Source of the DNA: Mageeibacillus sp. UBA1243
Lineage (GTDB): Bacteria > Bacillota > Clostridia > UBA1212
Length of the DNA stretch: 20,827 bases
Assembly (NCBI GenBank): GCA_002308595.1
Contig: DBWH01000059.1
Location: 34,565 to 55,391 of the forward strand
Reading direction: 5' to 3'
Shown: one piece after another, positions 15,480 through 20,827 of the stretch
How the letters are laid out: every line of letters begins with the position of its first letter
How positions within the stretch are numbered: the stretch's first letter is position 1
The notes under the pieces: generated by a model
Database searches by the model: none
What the model was told of the DNA's origin: nothing
What the model saw: only the letters and a program-made list of their open reading frames with translations
Program-made: the position numbers and the translations under genes

Positions 15480-16280
15480 TCACATCCAGCCGGTCATCAG
15501 GTTCATGTAACCGTCTATCAGGAACTTCCCGAAGAACATCATGATCACAATTCCGAGCACCATGAAAGGCACGAAAGGATATTGCGTATGTTTTTCACTC
15601 TTTTTGGTCTTGCGCACGATGAGAAGTACAACGCTTCCCACGACGGTGGCAATGAGCATCGCGCCGAGCATCCTCTCCCATCCGAGAAGCATGCCGGCAA
15701 CCGTCGCAAGCTTAATGTCTCCGCCGCCCATCGACTCAACGCCCGCTTTTTTCTCGAAAATTACCGAGATAACGAGGAACGCAAAACCGAACACCGCGGC
15801 GCCTATTGCCCTTGAATACCAGGTCACGGTCGTGTCAACCTTCGTGGCTGAAAGAACCAGTGTCGCAATTGCGAGCACGCCAAGGGCTATCTGAAGCGAA
15901 TCCGGCACCATCAGGTACTCAAAATCCGTGCAAGTCATCGTAAGAAGAATCGAAAGCGCGACCGCGTTGATGCAGGCCATCGGTATGCTCTGATTCCAGA
16001 ACATTGCAACGCTCGCGACCCAGAGAAGCGCATTGCCGATCTCGACGATTGTGTACCTGATCGGTATCCTCGTACGGCAGTTCCTGCATTTTCCGCCTAA
16101 AATAAGGTAAGAAACGACAGGAATGTTGTCGTACCACTTGAGCGTATATTTGCATTTCGGGCAATGCGACCTCGGAAGCGCGATGTTTATACCGTTAGGC
16201 AGCCGATACACCAGCACGTTCAGAAAACTGCCGACGCAAAGGCCGAGGAGTGCCGCGAAAAAGTAAACTAGTCCAATCAT
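15480..16280 (-). CDS. pilD: Prepilin peptidase (PilD/A24A aspartic protease)
   Basis: A 266-residue membrane protease that cuts the prepilin leader after Gly and usually N-methylates the new N terminus. The ATG at 16278-16280 is chosen over an upstream extension of 51 polar residues because the protein then starts MIGLVYFFAALLGLCVGSFLNVLVYRLP, the standard N-terminal motif. The cytoplasmic loop has CPKC and CRNC cysteine pairs with NIPVVSYL between them, as in bifunctional PilD. The catalytic aspartates are in TCTDFEYLMVPD and MGGGDIK. About seven to eight hydrophobic helices follow. It starts 20 bases after the PilM-like gene and should process the three prepilin-like proteins upstream. Confidence 0.95.
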   Translation of the reverse strand: MIGLVYFFAALLGLCVGSFLNVLVYRLPNGINIALPRSHCPKCKYTLKWYDNIPVVSYLILGGKCRNCRTRIPIRYTIVEIGNALLWVASVAMFWNQSIPMACINAVALSILLTMTCTDFEYLMVPDSLQIALGVLAIATLVLSATKVDTTVTWYSRAIGAAVFGFAFLVISVIFEKKAGVESMGGGDIKLATVAGMLLGWERMLGAMLIATVVGSVVLLIVRKTKKSEKHTQYPFVPFMVLGIVIMMFFGKFLIDGYMNLMTGWM

Positions 16281-16299
16281 CTCTAATCCGATCTCCGAT

Positions 16300-17508
16300 T
16301 CAGAAGTTGTTAAGCGAGCCGAACTGGTCAGCGCAAAGTCCGCCGTAGAGCTCAAGGTGCTCTCTGATGACAGGCTTTTCTTTCTTGATGCCAAGGTCTT
16401 CAAACTTGATTTTGTTCTCTTCGGCCTCTTCATTGACCATAGGAAGAATGAATCCGAATTCCTCAGGCATATTTACGTAAACACTCGCAGGCTCTTTGAT
16501 GGCCGTGAGCCTGTTGTTTGCGCGGATGAATTCAAGAACGTATTTCACGAAAATCCTGAAATTCTCGTACGAAACACCCTCCTGGCTGTCCGGAACGGGC
16601 CTCTGCATCCACTTGGGAAGTACCCTAGGCGTCTTTCTCGGCAACGTTTTAACAGGCTGCGCAATTGTCCTCTCGGGAACCGCCGGGCCTCCGTCGGTAA
16701 GAAGTCCGCCGTCGCTGTCGCTCGAAGAATCCTGGTTTTCGGCGTTTTCGCCGCCGCCCATCATTGTGAGCTGCTTTGCCTTGGCTTTTTCCTTGGCGTT
16801 AATGACGGCAAGCTCAGCCACGTCGTGCGAGAAAAGCATGTTCTCGGCAACCAATTTCGGCTGGTTCAGAATGCTCCAGCCAAAGGGAAGATCGAGCACG
16901 CCAAGGACAACGCCCTTCGAAAGGTACGTGATCGACGACTCCACCTCTTTGATATCAAGAAGAATGCACGTGTCGCCCGCAACTTTTGTATTGAGAGCCG
17001 CAGCGCCGCAACCGCACGCCGAACCTTCAAAAGTCAGTATTTTTGCGAACATATTGCAGCCTGAGCAGGACGCGTAAATCTTCTGGAGCAGCTGGTTTCT
17101 CACAAGCGAAACGCAGAAAGTCGCGTACTGCTTGTTCTGCTTCACAATCGTCTTGTTTACGCGCAGCTCCTTCAGGTTGAGATAGTTGCTCTCAAGCGCC
17201 ACGTTGAAAAGGTCCATCGTATTCTTTCTGTTGATTCCGGGGATGTTAAAACTTGTGGTTGAAATCAACGAATTGGGCACAAGGACCGTAACGAAAGCCG
17301 ATTTTCCGGCGTAAGACGGGTTTGAATTCGCATATTCCGACAGGCAGCGCATGAATTCCTGATAGAATTCCTCGTCAAAGTTCTTCGACTTATACGGCTT
17401 AACGTCGTACTTAATCGTGTTCTTGTCGTGTCCGACGCCGGAATAAAATGCGATCTGCCTGTCTCTCGGCTTTATCGCTATTACGGTTGAAAATCCGTTT
17501 CTTGCCAT
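16300..17508 (-). CDS. PilM-like actin-fold protein of the pilus operon, divergent
   Basis: A 402-residue cytoplasmic protein with no signal peptide. Its position in the operon and the stretch TCILLDIKEVESSITYLSKG followed by LDLPFGWSIL resemble PilM, where an actin-like phosphate-binding strand (DxG) is followed by an f-R-x-i-x-x-G segment. Here the DxG glycine is replaced (DIKEV), so nucleotide binding may be lost. A low-complexity linker rich in Ser, Asp and Gly (SSSDSDGG, near 255-265) and a Pro/Arg-rich stretch (PRKTPRVLPKW) separate two halves. PilM normally binds PilN and joins the inner-membrane complex, but no pilN or pilO is seen here. It could equally be a family-specific pilus protein. 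Confidence 0.5.
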   Translation of the reverse strand: MARNGFSTVIAIKPRDRQIAFYSGVGHDKNTIKYDVKPYKSKNFDEEFYQEFMRCLSEYANSNPSYAGKSAFVTVLVPNSLISTTSFNIPGINRKNTMDLFNVALESNYLNLKELRVNKTIVKQNKQYATFCVSLVRNQLLQKIYASCSGCNMFAKILTFEGSACGCGAAALNTKVAGDTCILLDIKEVESSITYLSKGVVLGVLDLPFGWSILNQPKLVAENMLFSHDVAELAVINAKEKAKAKQLTMMGGGENAENQDSSSDSDGGLLTDGGPAVPERTIAQPVKTLPRKTPRVLPKWMQRPVPDSQEGVSYENFRIFVKYVLEFIRANNRLTAIKEPASVYVNMPEEFGFILPMVNEEAEENKIKFEDLGIKKEKPVIREHLELYGGLCADQFGSLNNF

Positions 17509-17591
17509 TGTTCTTTAAGCTCCTTAAAGGATTTTGGTTTCTTCTGTTACTTCAAATTGTTTTCCGGGCAGGCTGTTCTGCCCTGTTTTTA

Positions 17592-17599
17592 CGCCAATG
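17592..17599 (+). repeat. Copy of the recurrent word abutting the stop of a prepilin gene
   Basis: On the coding (minus) strand the TGA stop (17602-17600) is followed without a gap by CATTGGCG (17599-17592). The rest of the 91-base gap shows nothing beyond the ribosome binding site of the PilM-like gene. Confidence 0.8.
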
Positions 17600-18019
17600 T
17601 CATCCGGCGTTCAGCGCCTCTTCACCGTAGAATTCTATGAGCTTGCCCGAAGTGTCGAACACAAGCTTCATCACGCGGTCACCTGATTCACTGTCAGAAA
17701 CGGTATAGGTAATATTCTCCGCAAAAACATCCCTGTCAAAAGTGAACCGGCCATCATATTTAGTTTCAATCGCCGCGACGCGGTCATCAATGTGATCAAT
17801 GGATTCAAGCCCTCTGAGTGCGAGGATCAGATCATCTGCGGCCTGCGAAAGTTCTGCCCGTTCGGAAGCCTTTGTCGCAATCCTCTTGTTGGTGTAGACG
17901 CTCAGTTCCGCGACTGTGAGAAGTATCGAGCAAAGCGCGAAGATAACGAGCAGCGTAACTATGGCAAGCTCTATCGCGACGCCTTTTTTATTAAGCTTTT
18001 TCTTAAGCTTATCTCTCAT
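17600..18019 (-). CDS. Prepilin-like protein with atypical acidic position
   Basis: A 139-residue protein. A short basic leader MRDKLKKKLNKKG is followed by the hydrophobic stretch VAIELAIVTLLVIFALCSILL, a type III-signal shape that PilD should cut after Gly. The conserved Glu falls at mature position +4 (V-A-I-E) rather than the usual +5, and the +1 residue is Val. The C-terminal ~100 residues are polar with no disulfide pair, small for a major pilin and consistent with a minor pilin or pseudopilin. GTG at 18022 or ATG at 18019 can start it; both suit the upstream GGAGGG, and I take ATG. It lies between another prepilin gene and the PilM-like gene. Confidence 0.75.
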   Translation of the reverse strand: MRDKLKKKLNKKGVAIELAIVTLLVIFALCSILLTVAELSVYTNKRIATKASERAELSQAADDLILALRGLESIDHIDDRVAAIETKYDGRFTFDRDVFAENITYTVSDSESGDRVMKLVFDTSGKLIEFYGEEALNAG

Positions 18020-18035
18020 CACGTCCTGCCCTCCG

Positions 18036-18494
18036 TCACGGCGCTGCCGCTATAGTAATAGCCTTCTTGTACTCGTCGATTTCAAACACTTTTCGGTTTT
18101 TGGTGTCTCTCACGACAGCAGAAAAAGAAGCGGTCTGTTCCTCAGAATTATATTTAAGATCGATCTGCACCGTGCAGCCCGGAATCTCATAGTTCTCCAC
18201 TACAAGAGACGGGTAGTCCTCGTAATCAGAAACCCCGCTCGGAGTGTATTTTATAAAGCACCCCCTGACATCCCTGTAACTTTTATACGTATCGGTGCCC
18301 TTGAACACCTCGAGCGCATTCTCGCAAAGGATGACCGCCTCGTTTTTACCGTTCATATTCGCGGATGTTTTCGAAAAAGCCTCTATGCACGCGATTGCGG
18401 CCGCACTTACAGCGATAATAACCGCCATTGCGACGACAGCCTCGGCAATCGTGACGCCTCTCTTATTCAGTTTAGCTTTCACATGCTTTTTCAT
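18036..18494 (-). CDS. Type IV prepilin-like (minor pilin/pseudopilin) protein
   Basis: A 152-residue protein with leader MKKHVKAKLNKRG, then VTIAEAVVAMAVIIAVSAAAIACIEAF. The Gly/Val cleavage site and the Glu at +5 match the class III signal. The mature part carries two Cys that might pair (residues near GCF and PGCTV). The ATG at 18492-18494 is chosen because it gives a standard leader. The upstream reading-frame extension lacks a good start. No ordinary Shine-Dalgarno sequence is present: the only G-rich stretch is GGCGG, which is the recurrent word ending one base before the ATG. Initiation is therefore probably coupled to the preceding gene, whose stop lies 13 bases upstream. Confidence 0.8.
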   Translation of the reverse strand: MKKHVKAKLNKRGVTIAEAVVAMAVIIAVSAAAIACIEAFSKTSANMNGKNEAVILCENALEVFKGTDTYKSYRDVRGCFIKYTPSGVSDYEDYPSLVVENYEIPGCTVQIDLKYNSEEQTASFSAVVRDTKNRKVFEIDEYKKAITIAAAP

Positions 18495-18495
18495 A

Positions 18496-18504
18496 CCGCC
18501 AATG
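18496..18504 (+). repeat. Copy of the recurrent word between two prepilin genes
   Basis: CATTGGCGG on the coding (minus) strand fills the 13-base gap. It begins three bases after the upstream TGA and ends one base before the downstream ATG. Confidence 0.8.
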
Positions 18505-18507
18505 CAA

Positions 18508-19047
18508 TCAATCGCCCGAAAGCAAATCTCCGCCCTGTTCCGGGGCCTCGGCATGCGCGTCCGAAGACCTCAAAGACGCAACCATGTCGTATGACTTGTG
18601 CTGCTCCTGTACTTTCTTTCCGGGCGTAGCATAAGTGTAATCTACTGTCGCGCAGACCATATCAGGAGTCGGATTTCCGAACCTCACAGAGTCGATGGCA
18701 TCAATCACGTACGTCACGAACTCATCGTCAACGCTGAAAGTCAGTTCTTTCGTTTCAATGCTGAAAACCATCAGGTTTACTGTCTCACTGTTCTTCTTCA
18801 CAAGAAGCTCATTGGGATTCGCAGGATCGACGTAAAACACGGTGTCTGAGCTGTCATTGGCGGCAACAAAGTCGCGAAAAACCCTCGAAAGCGTTTCCGA
18901 ATCCTGCACAGTCTGGTATCTTTTTGCCCCGATGGTAACCCAGCTGTTGCAAATGAGCGTAAAAGAAACAACCATTATGGACATTATCTCCACAACAGCC
19001 ATAACGATTACGAGTTCTGTAAGAGTTGAGCCTCTTTTGCTACGCAA
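18508..19047 (-). CDS. Type IV prepilin-like protein, first gene of the pilus operon
   Basis: A 179-residue protein with a very short leader MRSKRG followed by STLTELVIVMAVVEIMSIMVVSFTLI. The Gly/Ser cleavage site and Glu at +5 are classical for class III signals. The remaining ~145 residues are polar and beta-rich, suggesting a minor pilin or pseudopilin (GspJ/PilW-like in length, though I cannot assign it). The start is TTG (19045-19047): GGGAGGAC lies nine bases upstream and no ATG is available at the right place. The frame extends to a GTG at 19089, but that start lacks a good site and would put a non-signal segment first. It is the promoter-proximal gene. Confidence 0.8.
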   Translation of the reverse strand: MRSKRGSTLTELVIVMAVVEIMSIMVVSFTLICNSWVTIGAKRYQTVQDSETLSRVFRDFVAANDSSDTVFYVDPANPNELLVKKNSETVNLMVFSIETKELTFSVDDEFVTYVIDAIDSVRFGNPTPDMVCATVDYTYATPGKKVQEQHKSYDMVASLRSSDAHAEAPEQGGDLLSGD

Positions 19048-19115
19048 CAGAAAAGTCCTCCCTAAATAGCCAATGTCCCGTTCGGGCACGCCTCTCCCGA
19101 GGGCATAAAGATACT

Positions 19116-19142
19116 TTTATATCTTACCACTTTTTTTGTCAA
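19116..19142 (-). promoter_or_regulatory. Promoter of the pilus operon
   Basis: On the minus strand a perfect TTGACA (19142-19137) is followed after 15 bases by TATAAA (19121-19116). The spacer is A-rich and shorter than the optimal 17, which suggests a weak or activator-dependent promoter. The leader to the TTG start would be about 60 bases and contains the imperfect word copy AGCCAATG (19069-19076). Confidence 0.6.
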
Positions 19143-19232
19143 CTCGCAACAGGTGTTATTTATCCGCTCATTTTAAATATAATTAAAAAATCTTTGAAAA
19201 CGGGCGCAATTTCTTAAAAACTCTTAAGCATA
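19143..19232. other. Divergent intergenic region between the pilus operon and the integrase
   Basis: This is the central part of the 408-base gap at 19048-19455, lying between the two opposed promoters. It is AT-rich (TTTTAAATATAATTAAAAAA) and encodes nothing visible. I looked for inverted repeats that could make the pilus promoter invertible by the nearby recombinase and found none longer than about 7 bases around it. Confidence 0.5.
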
Positions 19233-19261
19233 TTGTCGAAACACATTTGTTGTTATATACT
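19233..19261 (+). promoter_or_regulatory. Candidate promoter of the tyrosine recombinase gene
   Basis: TTGTCG (19233-19238, 4/6) and TATACT (19256-19261, 5/6) are 17 bases apart. The transcript would start near 19268, giving a leader of about 190 bases before the ATG. Confidence 0.55.
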
Positions 19262-19290
19262 GTGCGCTATCCCGCGCCGCGAGGCGCACA
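19261..19290 (+). repeat. Dyad at the start of the integrase leader
   Basis: TGTGCGC (19261-19267) pairs with GCGCACA (19284-19290) over a GC-rich 16-base loop. It overlaps the predicted transcription start and could be an operator dyad or a leader hairpin. Further along the leader, CTTTTGACG is repeated in tandem (about 19372-19390). Confidence 0.4.
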
Positions 19291-19321
19291 AGGGTCAGGG
19301 TGTAGTGAACAGGTTCTTTAG

Positions 19322-19333
19322 GCATTGGCGTGT
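19322..19333 (+). repeat. Left arm of a 12-bp inverted repeat framing the integrase gene
   Basis: GCATTGGCGTGT is the exact inverse of ACACGCCAATGC at 20468-20479. Both arms contain the recurrent word plus four more matching bases. No flanking direct duplication is visible. Confidence 0.7.
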
Positions 19334-19455
19334 CAGAGTCAAGGCATTTTGAAGTTAAGACAATAAAAAGACTTTTGACGCTTTTGACGTTGCCCGTAAG
19401 CGCCCTCTTCCGGCCCCAAAAAAAAATTGTTCATTTTTACTAAGGAGAAAAAGAT

Positions 19456-20397
19456 ATGAAGCTTATTGAATTTCTTGATGATTGGATCGAACATTTTCAC
19501 AAAGTTCTTGTGAAACATCAGACTTATGTTCGCTACAAGAGCAACATCAACAACTATATCAGACCGAGCGCAATCGCGCGCATGGAGCTTGGCGATGTCA
19601 CGCGTAAAGACGTCCAGGCATTCGTCAACAGCATGAAATCCATCACGAGCAAACGCACGGGCCGGCCCCTGTCCGCAGGCACCATCAACAACACCTACAT
19701 CGTTCTCCAGTGCGCCTACAACCACGCCGAAGAGTACGAAATGATCACGCGCAACCCCTGCAAGAAGATCCGCCGCGTCCCCGTCCAGCAGACCGACACT
19801 GACGCCAAGTGCTTTACCATTGCCGAGCAGCGCCGCATCGAGCAGTACATCGAATCGACGGGCGACCTTGGGCTCTACTGCTACATTCTGGACCTGTACA
19901 CCGGCCTTCGCATTGGCGAGCTCTGCGCTCTCCGCTGGGAGGACATCGATTTTGACGCCAAGACGCTCTACGTGAACAGCGCCTGCTACTCAAGTACCGA
20001 CAGCACCGGCCACTGGGCTCTCATCACCGACACGCCGAAGAGCCGCACCTCGATCCGCGACATTCCCCTCCCCCAGCACATTGTTAAGATGCTCGTCAAA
20101 CTCTGGCGCCGCTCAAAAAGCGAATACGTCTGCTCCAAAGCCGACGGCACCCGCATCACGCCCTGGACCTGCCGCAACACCTACGAGCGCATGCTCAAAA
20201 CCCTCGGCATCCGCCACCTCAACTTCCACTGCCTGCGACACACATTCGCGACAAGGGCAATTGAAAACGGCATGGACTTCAAAACCCTGTCCGTCATCCT
20301 CGGCCACGCCTCCCCGGCCATCACCATGAACATCTACACGCACTCCACGCAGGAGCACAAACGGGGCATGATGAACCTGATGAAACGGGTTGGCTGA
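19456..20397 (+). CDS. Tyrosine recombinase (phage/Tn-type integrase)
   Basis: A 313-residue site-specific recombinase. Residues 1-100 form a SAM-like core-binding domain (LIEFLDDWIEHFHKVLVKHQTYVRY). The catalytic domain has the complete active site: R152 in YTGLRIGELCALRW, K195 in TDTPKSRTSIRDIPL, H258 and R261 in HCLRHTFATR, H284 in LGHASPAITMNIYTHS, and nucleophile Y294. AGGAG lies eight bases before the ATG. Codons are markedly C-rich at third positions compared with neighbours, suggesting transfer. No phage, conjugation or excisionase gene lies beside it within the window, and no tRNA target is seen. It could be the edge of an element continuing to the right, a solo resident integrase, or a phase-variation recombinase. 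Confidence 0.95.
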   Translation: MKLIEFLDDWIEHFHKVLVKHQTYVRYKSNINNYIRPSAIARMELGDVTRKDVQAFVNSMKSITSKRTGRPLSAGTINNTYIVLQCAYNHAEEYEMITRNPCKKIRRVPVQQTDTDAKCFTIAEQRRIEQYIESTGDLGLYCYILDLYTGLRIGELCALRWEDIDFDAKTLYVNSACYSSTDSTGHWALITDTPKSRTSIRDIPLPQHIVKMLVKLWRRSKSEYVCSKADGTRITPWTCRNTYERMLKTLGIRHLNFHCLRHTFATRAIENGMDFKTLSVILGHASPAITMNIYTHSTQEHKRGMMNLMKRVG

Positions 20398-20485
20398 CCG
20401 CATTTTTTCGGGCGTTTTCGGTGCTTTTCACCGGCCTGTTTTCGGCAGTTTTCCGCCCTTTTTTCCAACACGCCAATGCACCCCG
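20398..20485. other. Stretch between the integrase stop and its terminator
   Basis: It contains T-rich runs (ATTTTTTCGGGCG, TTTTCGG) and the right inverted-repeat arm. No gene is seen. Confidence 0.4.
20468..20479 (+). repeat. Right arm of the 12-bp inverted repeat framing the integrase gene
   Basis: ACACGCCAATGC, the exact inverse of 19322-19333. It lies seven bases before the terminator stem. Confidence 0.7.
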
Positions 20486-20509
20486 CCGCCGGTCCCCCGG
20501 CGGTTTTTT
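20486..20509 (+). terminator. Intrinsic terminator of the integrase gene
   Basis: CCGCCGG (20486-20492) pairs with CCGGCGG (20497-20503) over a TCCC loop and is followed by six T residues (20504-20509). Confidence 0.88.
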
Positions 20510-20827
20510 CAGTCGTTTTACCGCTGTTTTTTGAATTTGTGTTTTCCCGTATTTTTAGGTATTTTTTGTTTTCATACAAAACCGTTTTTAAACAATTAAA
20601 TCAAGCCTGTATATTCTCATCATTAAACAGCAAGTCCACATTTTTTGAAATGAGACAACGGGTTTCGTTGTGCCCCAAGGCAGCAATTGCCCCGCACCGC
20701 CAACAACATGTTGTGGAAGGCGGAATATTGCGTAAAAAAAGGCGATTTAATATTCTCCAACATCATTAAAAAATCGAATTTGAATGCCGACATGCAAGCG
20801 TGCCGTGAAATGAATATGGCACTGTCT
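20510..20827. other. Non-coding right end with several short dyads
   Basis: No reading frame here looks like a gene: those present lack ribosome binding sites and have low-complexity content. Visible structures are ACAACG/CGTTGT with a 5-base loop (20655-20671), the perfect 12-bp palindrome ACAACATGTTGT (20703-20714), and GAATATT/AATATTC arms around 20722-20756. The first two share the half-site ACAAC/GTTGT. They could be integrase or regulator binding sites, or belong to the upstream region of a gene beyond the window. Confidence 0.45.

Larger units (their letters stand above)
1439..20478. repeat. Dispersed word CGCCAATG, 22 exact copies
   Basis: Exact copies were counted by hand. Plus orientation starts: 2991, 5182, 5490, 6411, 7810, 8362, 9709, 10757, 12448, 12809, 14829, 17592, 18497, 20471. 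Minus orientation (CATTGGCG) starts: 1439, 3634, 5637, 7639, 8725, 18855, 19323, 19911. The base before it is A or C in 20 of 22. Seven further copies of CGCCAAT lack the final G (near 999, 3214, 3542, 10117, 10961, 11620, 12342). Sixteen exact copies are inside genes and six outside. None lies in rplM or rpsI. Spacing is irregular, averaging about 0.9 kb, so it is neither a CRISPR nor a tandem repeat. Confidence 0.85.

Noticed and set aside
16357..17064. A 235-codon plus-strand frame opposite the PilM-like gene
   Set aside because: Antisense frame without a start signal; the minus-strand frame fits the operon.
19143..19455. An invertible promoter switch controlled by the integrase
   Set aside because: No inverted repeats of useful length flank the pilus promoter within the window.
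1439..20478. Recurrent word as a CRISPR or tandem repeat array
   Set aside because: Copies are only 8-9 bases, irregularly spaced by hundreds to thousands of bases, mostly inside genes and in both orientations.
1439..20478. Recurrent word as a transcription factor binding site
   Set aside because: Most copies are inside genes and not near promoters, and they lie in functionally unrelated genes.
20476..20769. A 97-codon plus-strand frame at the right end
   Set aside because: It runs through the integrase terminator, lacks a ribosome binding site and is low-complexity.

Overview
The window looks like a chromosomal segment of an uncultured Gram-positive Firmicute, probably a Clostridia-type gut or rumen bacterium. 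The reasons are strong GGAGG ribosome binding sites, TTG starts preceded by such sites, intrinsic terminators with U tracts, a Firmicute-like rplM-rpsI pair, and a compact Gram-positive style type IV pilus cluster. Taxonomy is inferred from gene content and signals only.

Layout, left to right. (1) 1-848, plus strand: the 3' part of rplM, then rpsI and a terminator. (2) 970-3056, plus strand: a self-contained, AT-richer cassette with its own promoter, three overlapping genes (XRE regulator, ImmA/IrrE-type metallopeptidase, PIN-like protein) and a strong hairpin terminator. It has the form of a toxin-antitoxin or stress/defence module. (3) 3074-12316, minus strand: M55 D-aminopeptidase, YegS/DgkB-type lipid kinase, a fusion of a degenerate sigma-like region, a membrane segment and a beta-propeller-like region, a metallophosphoesterase, uvrC, and a 918-residue protein with a GAP1-N2-like N terminus. 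(4) 12458-19047, minus strand: a type IV pilus or pseudopilus operon of three prepilin-like proteins, a PilM-like protein, prepilin peptidase, PilC and PilB. Its promoter is at about 19116-19142. (5) 19233-20509, plus strand: a complete tyrosine recombinase gene transcribed divergently from the pilus operon, with its own promoter and terminator. The last 320 bases hold no convincing gene but contain several small dyads.

The most striking signal is not a gene. The octamer CGCCAATG (complement CATTGGCG) occurs 22 times in 20.8 kb by hand count, where fewer than one copy is expected by chance. It extends to the nonamer [A/C]CGCCAATG in 20 of the 22 copies. It occurs in both orientations, in three different reading contexts inside genes (Ile-Gly, Leu-Ala, Ala-Asn), and about three times more often than expected in non-coding DNA. 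Several copies lie within 0-3 bases of a stop codon. This is how a genome-wide DNA-level word behaves, such as an uptake sequence, a recombination hotspot or a modification or segregation site. A pilus/pseudopilus operon nearby makes a DNA-uptake sequence an attractive but unproven explanation.

How the genes may work together: the pilus genes form one biogenesis unit (prepilins processed by PilD, assembled by the PilB ATPase on the PilC platform, with the PilM-like protein as cytoplasmic partner). No PilT retraction ATPase and no PilN/PilO are in the window. The DNA repair gene uvrC, the phosphoesterase and the lipid kinase appear to be ordinary downstream housekeeping genes. The XRE-ImmA-PIN cassette and the integrase look like accessory additions.
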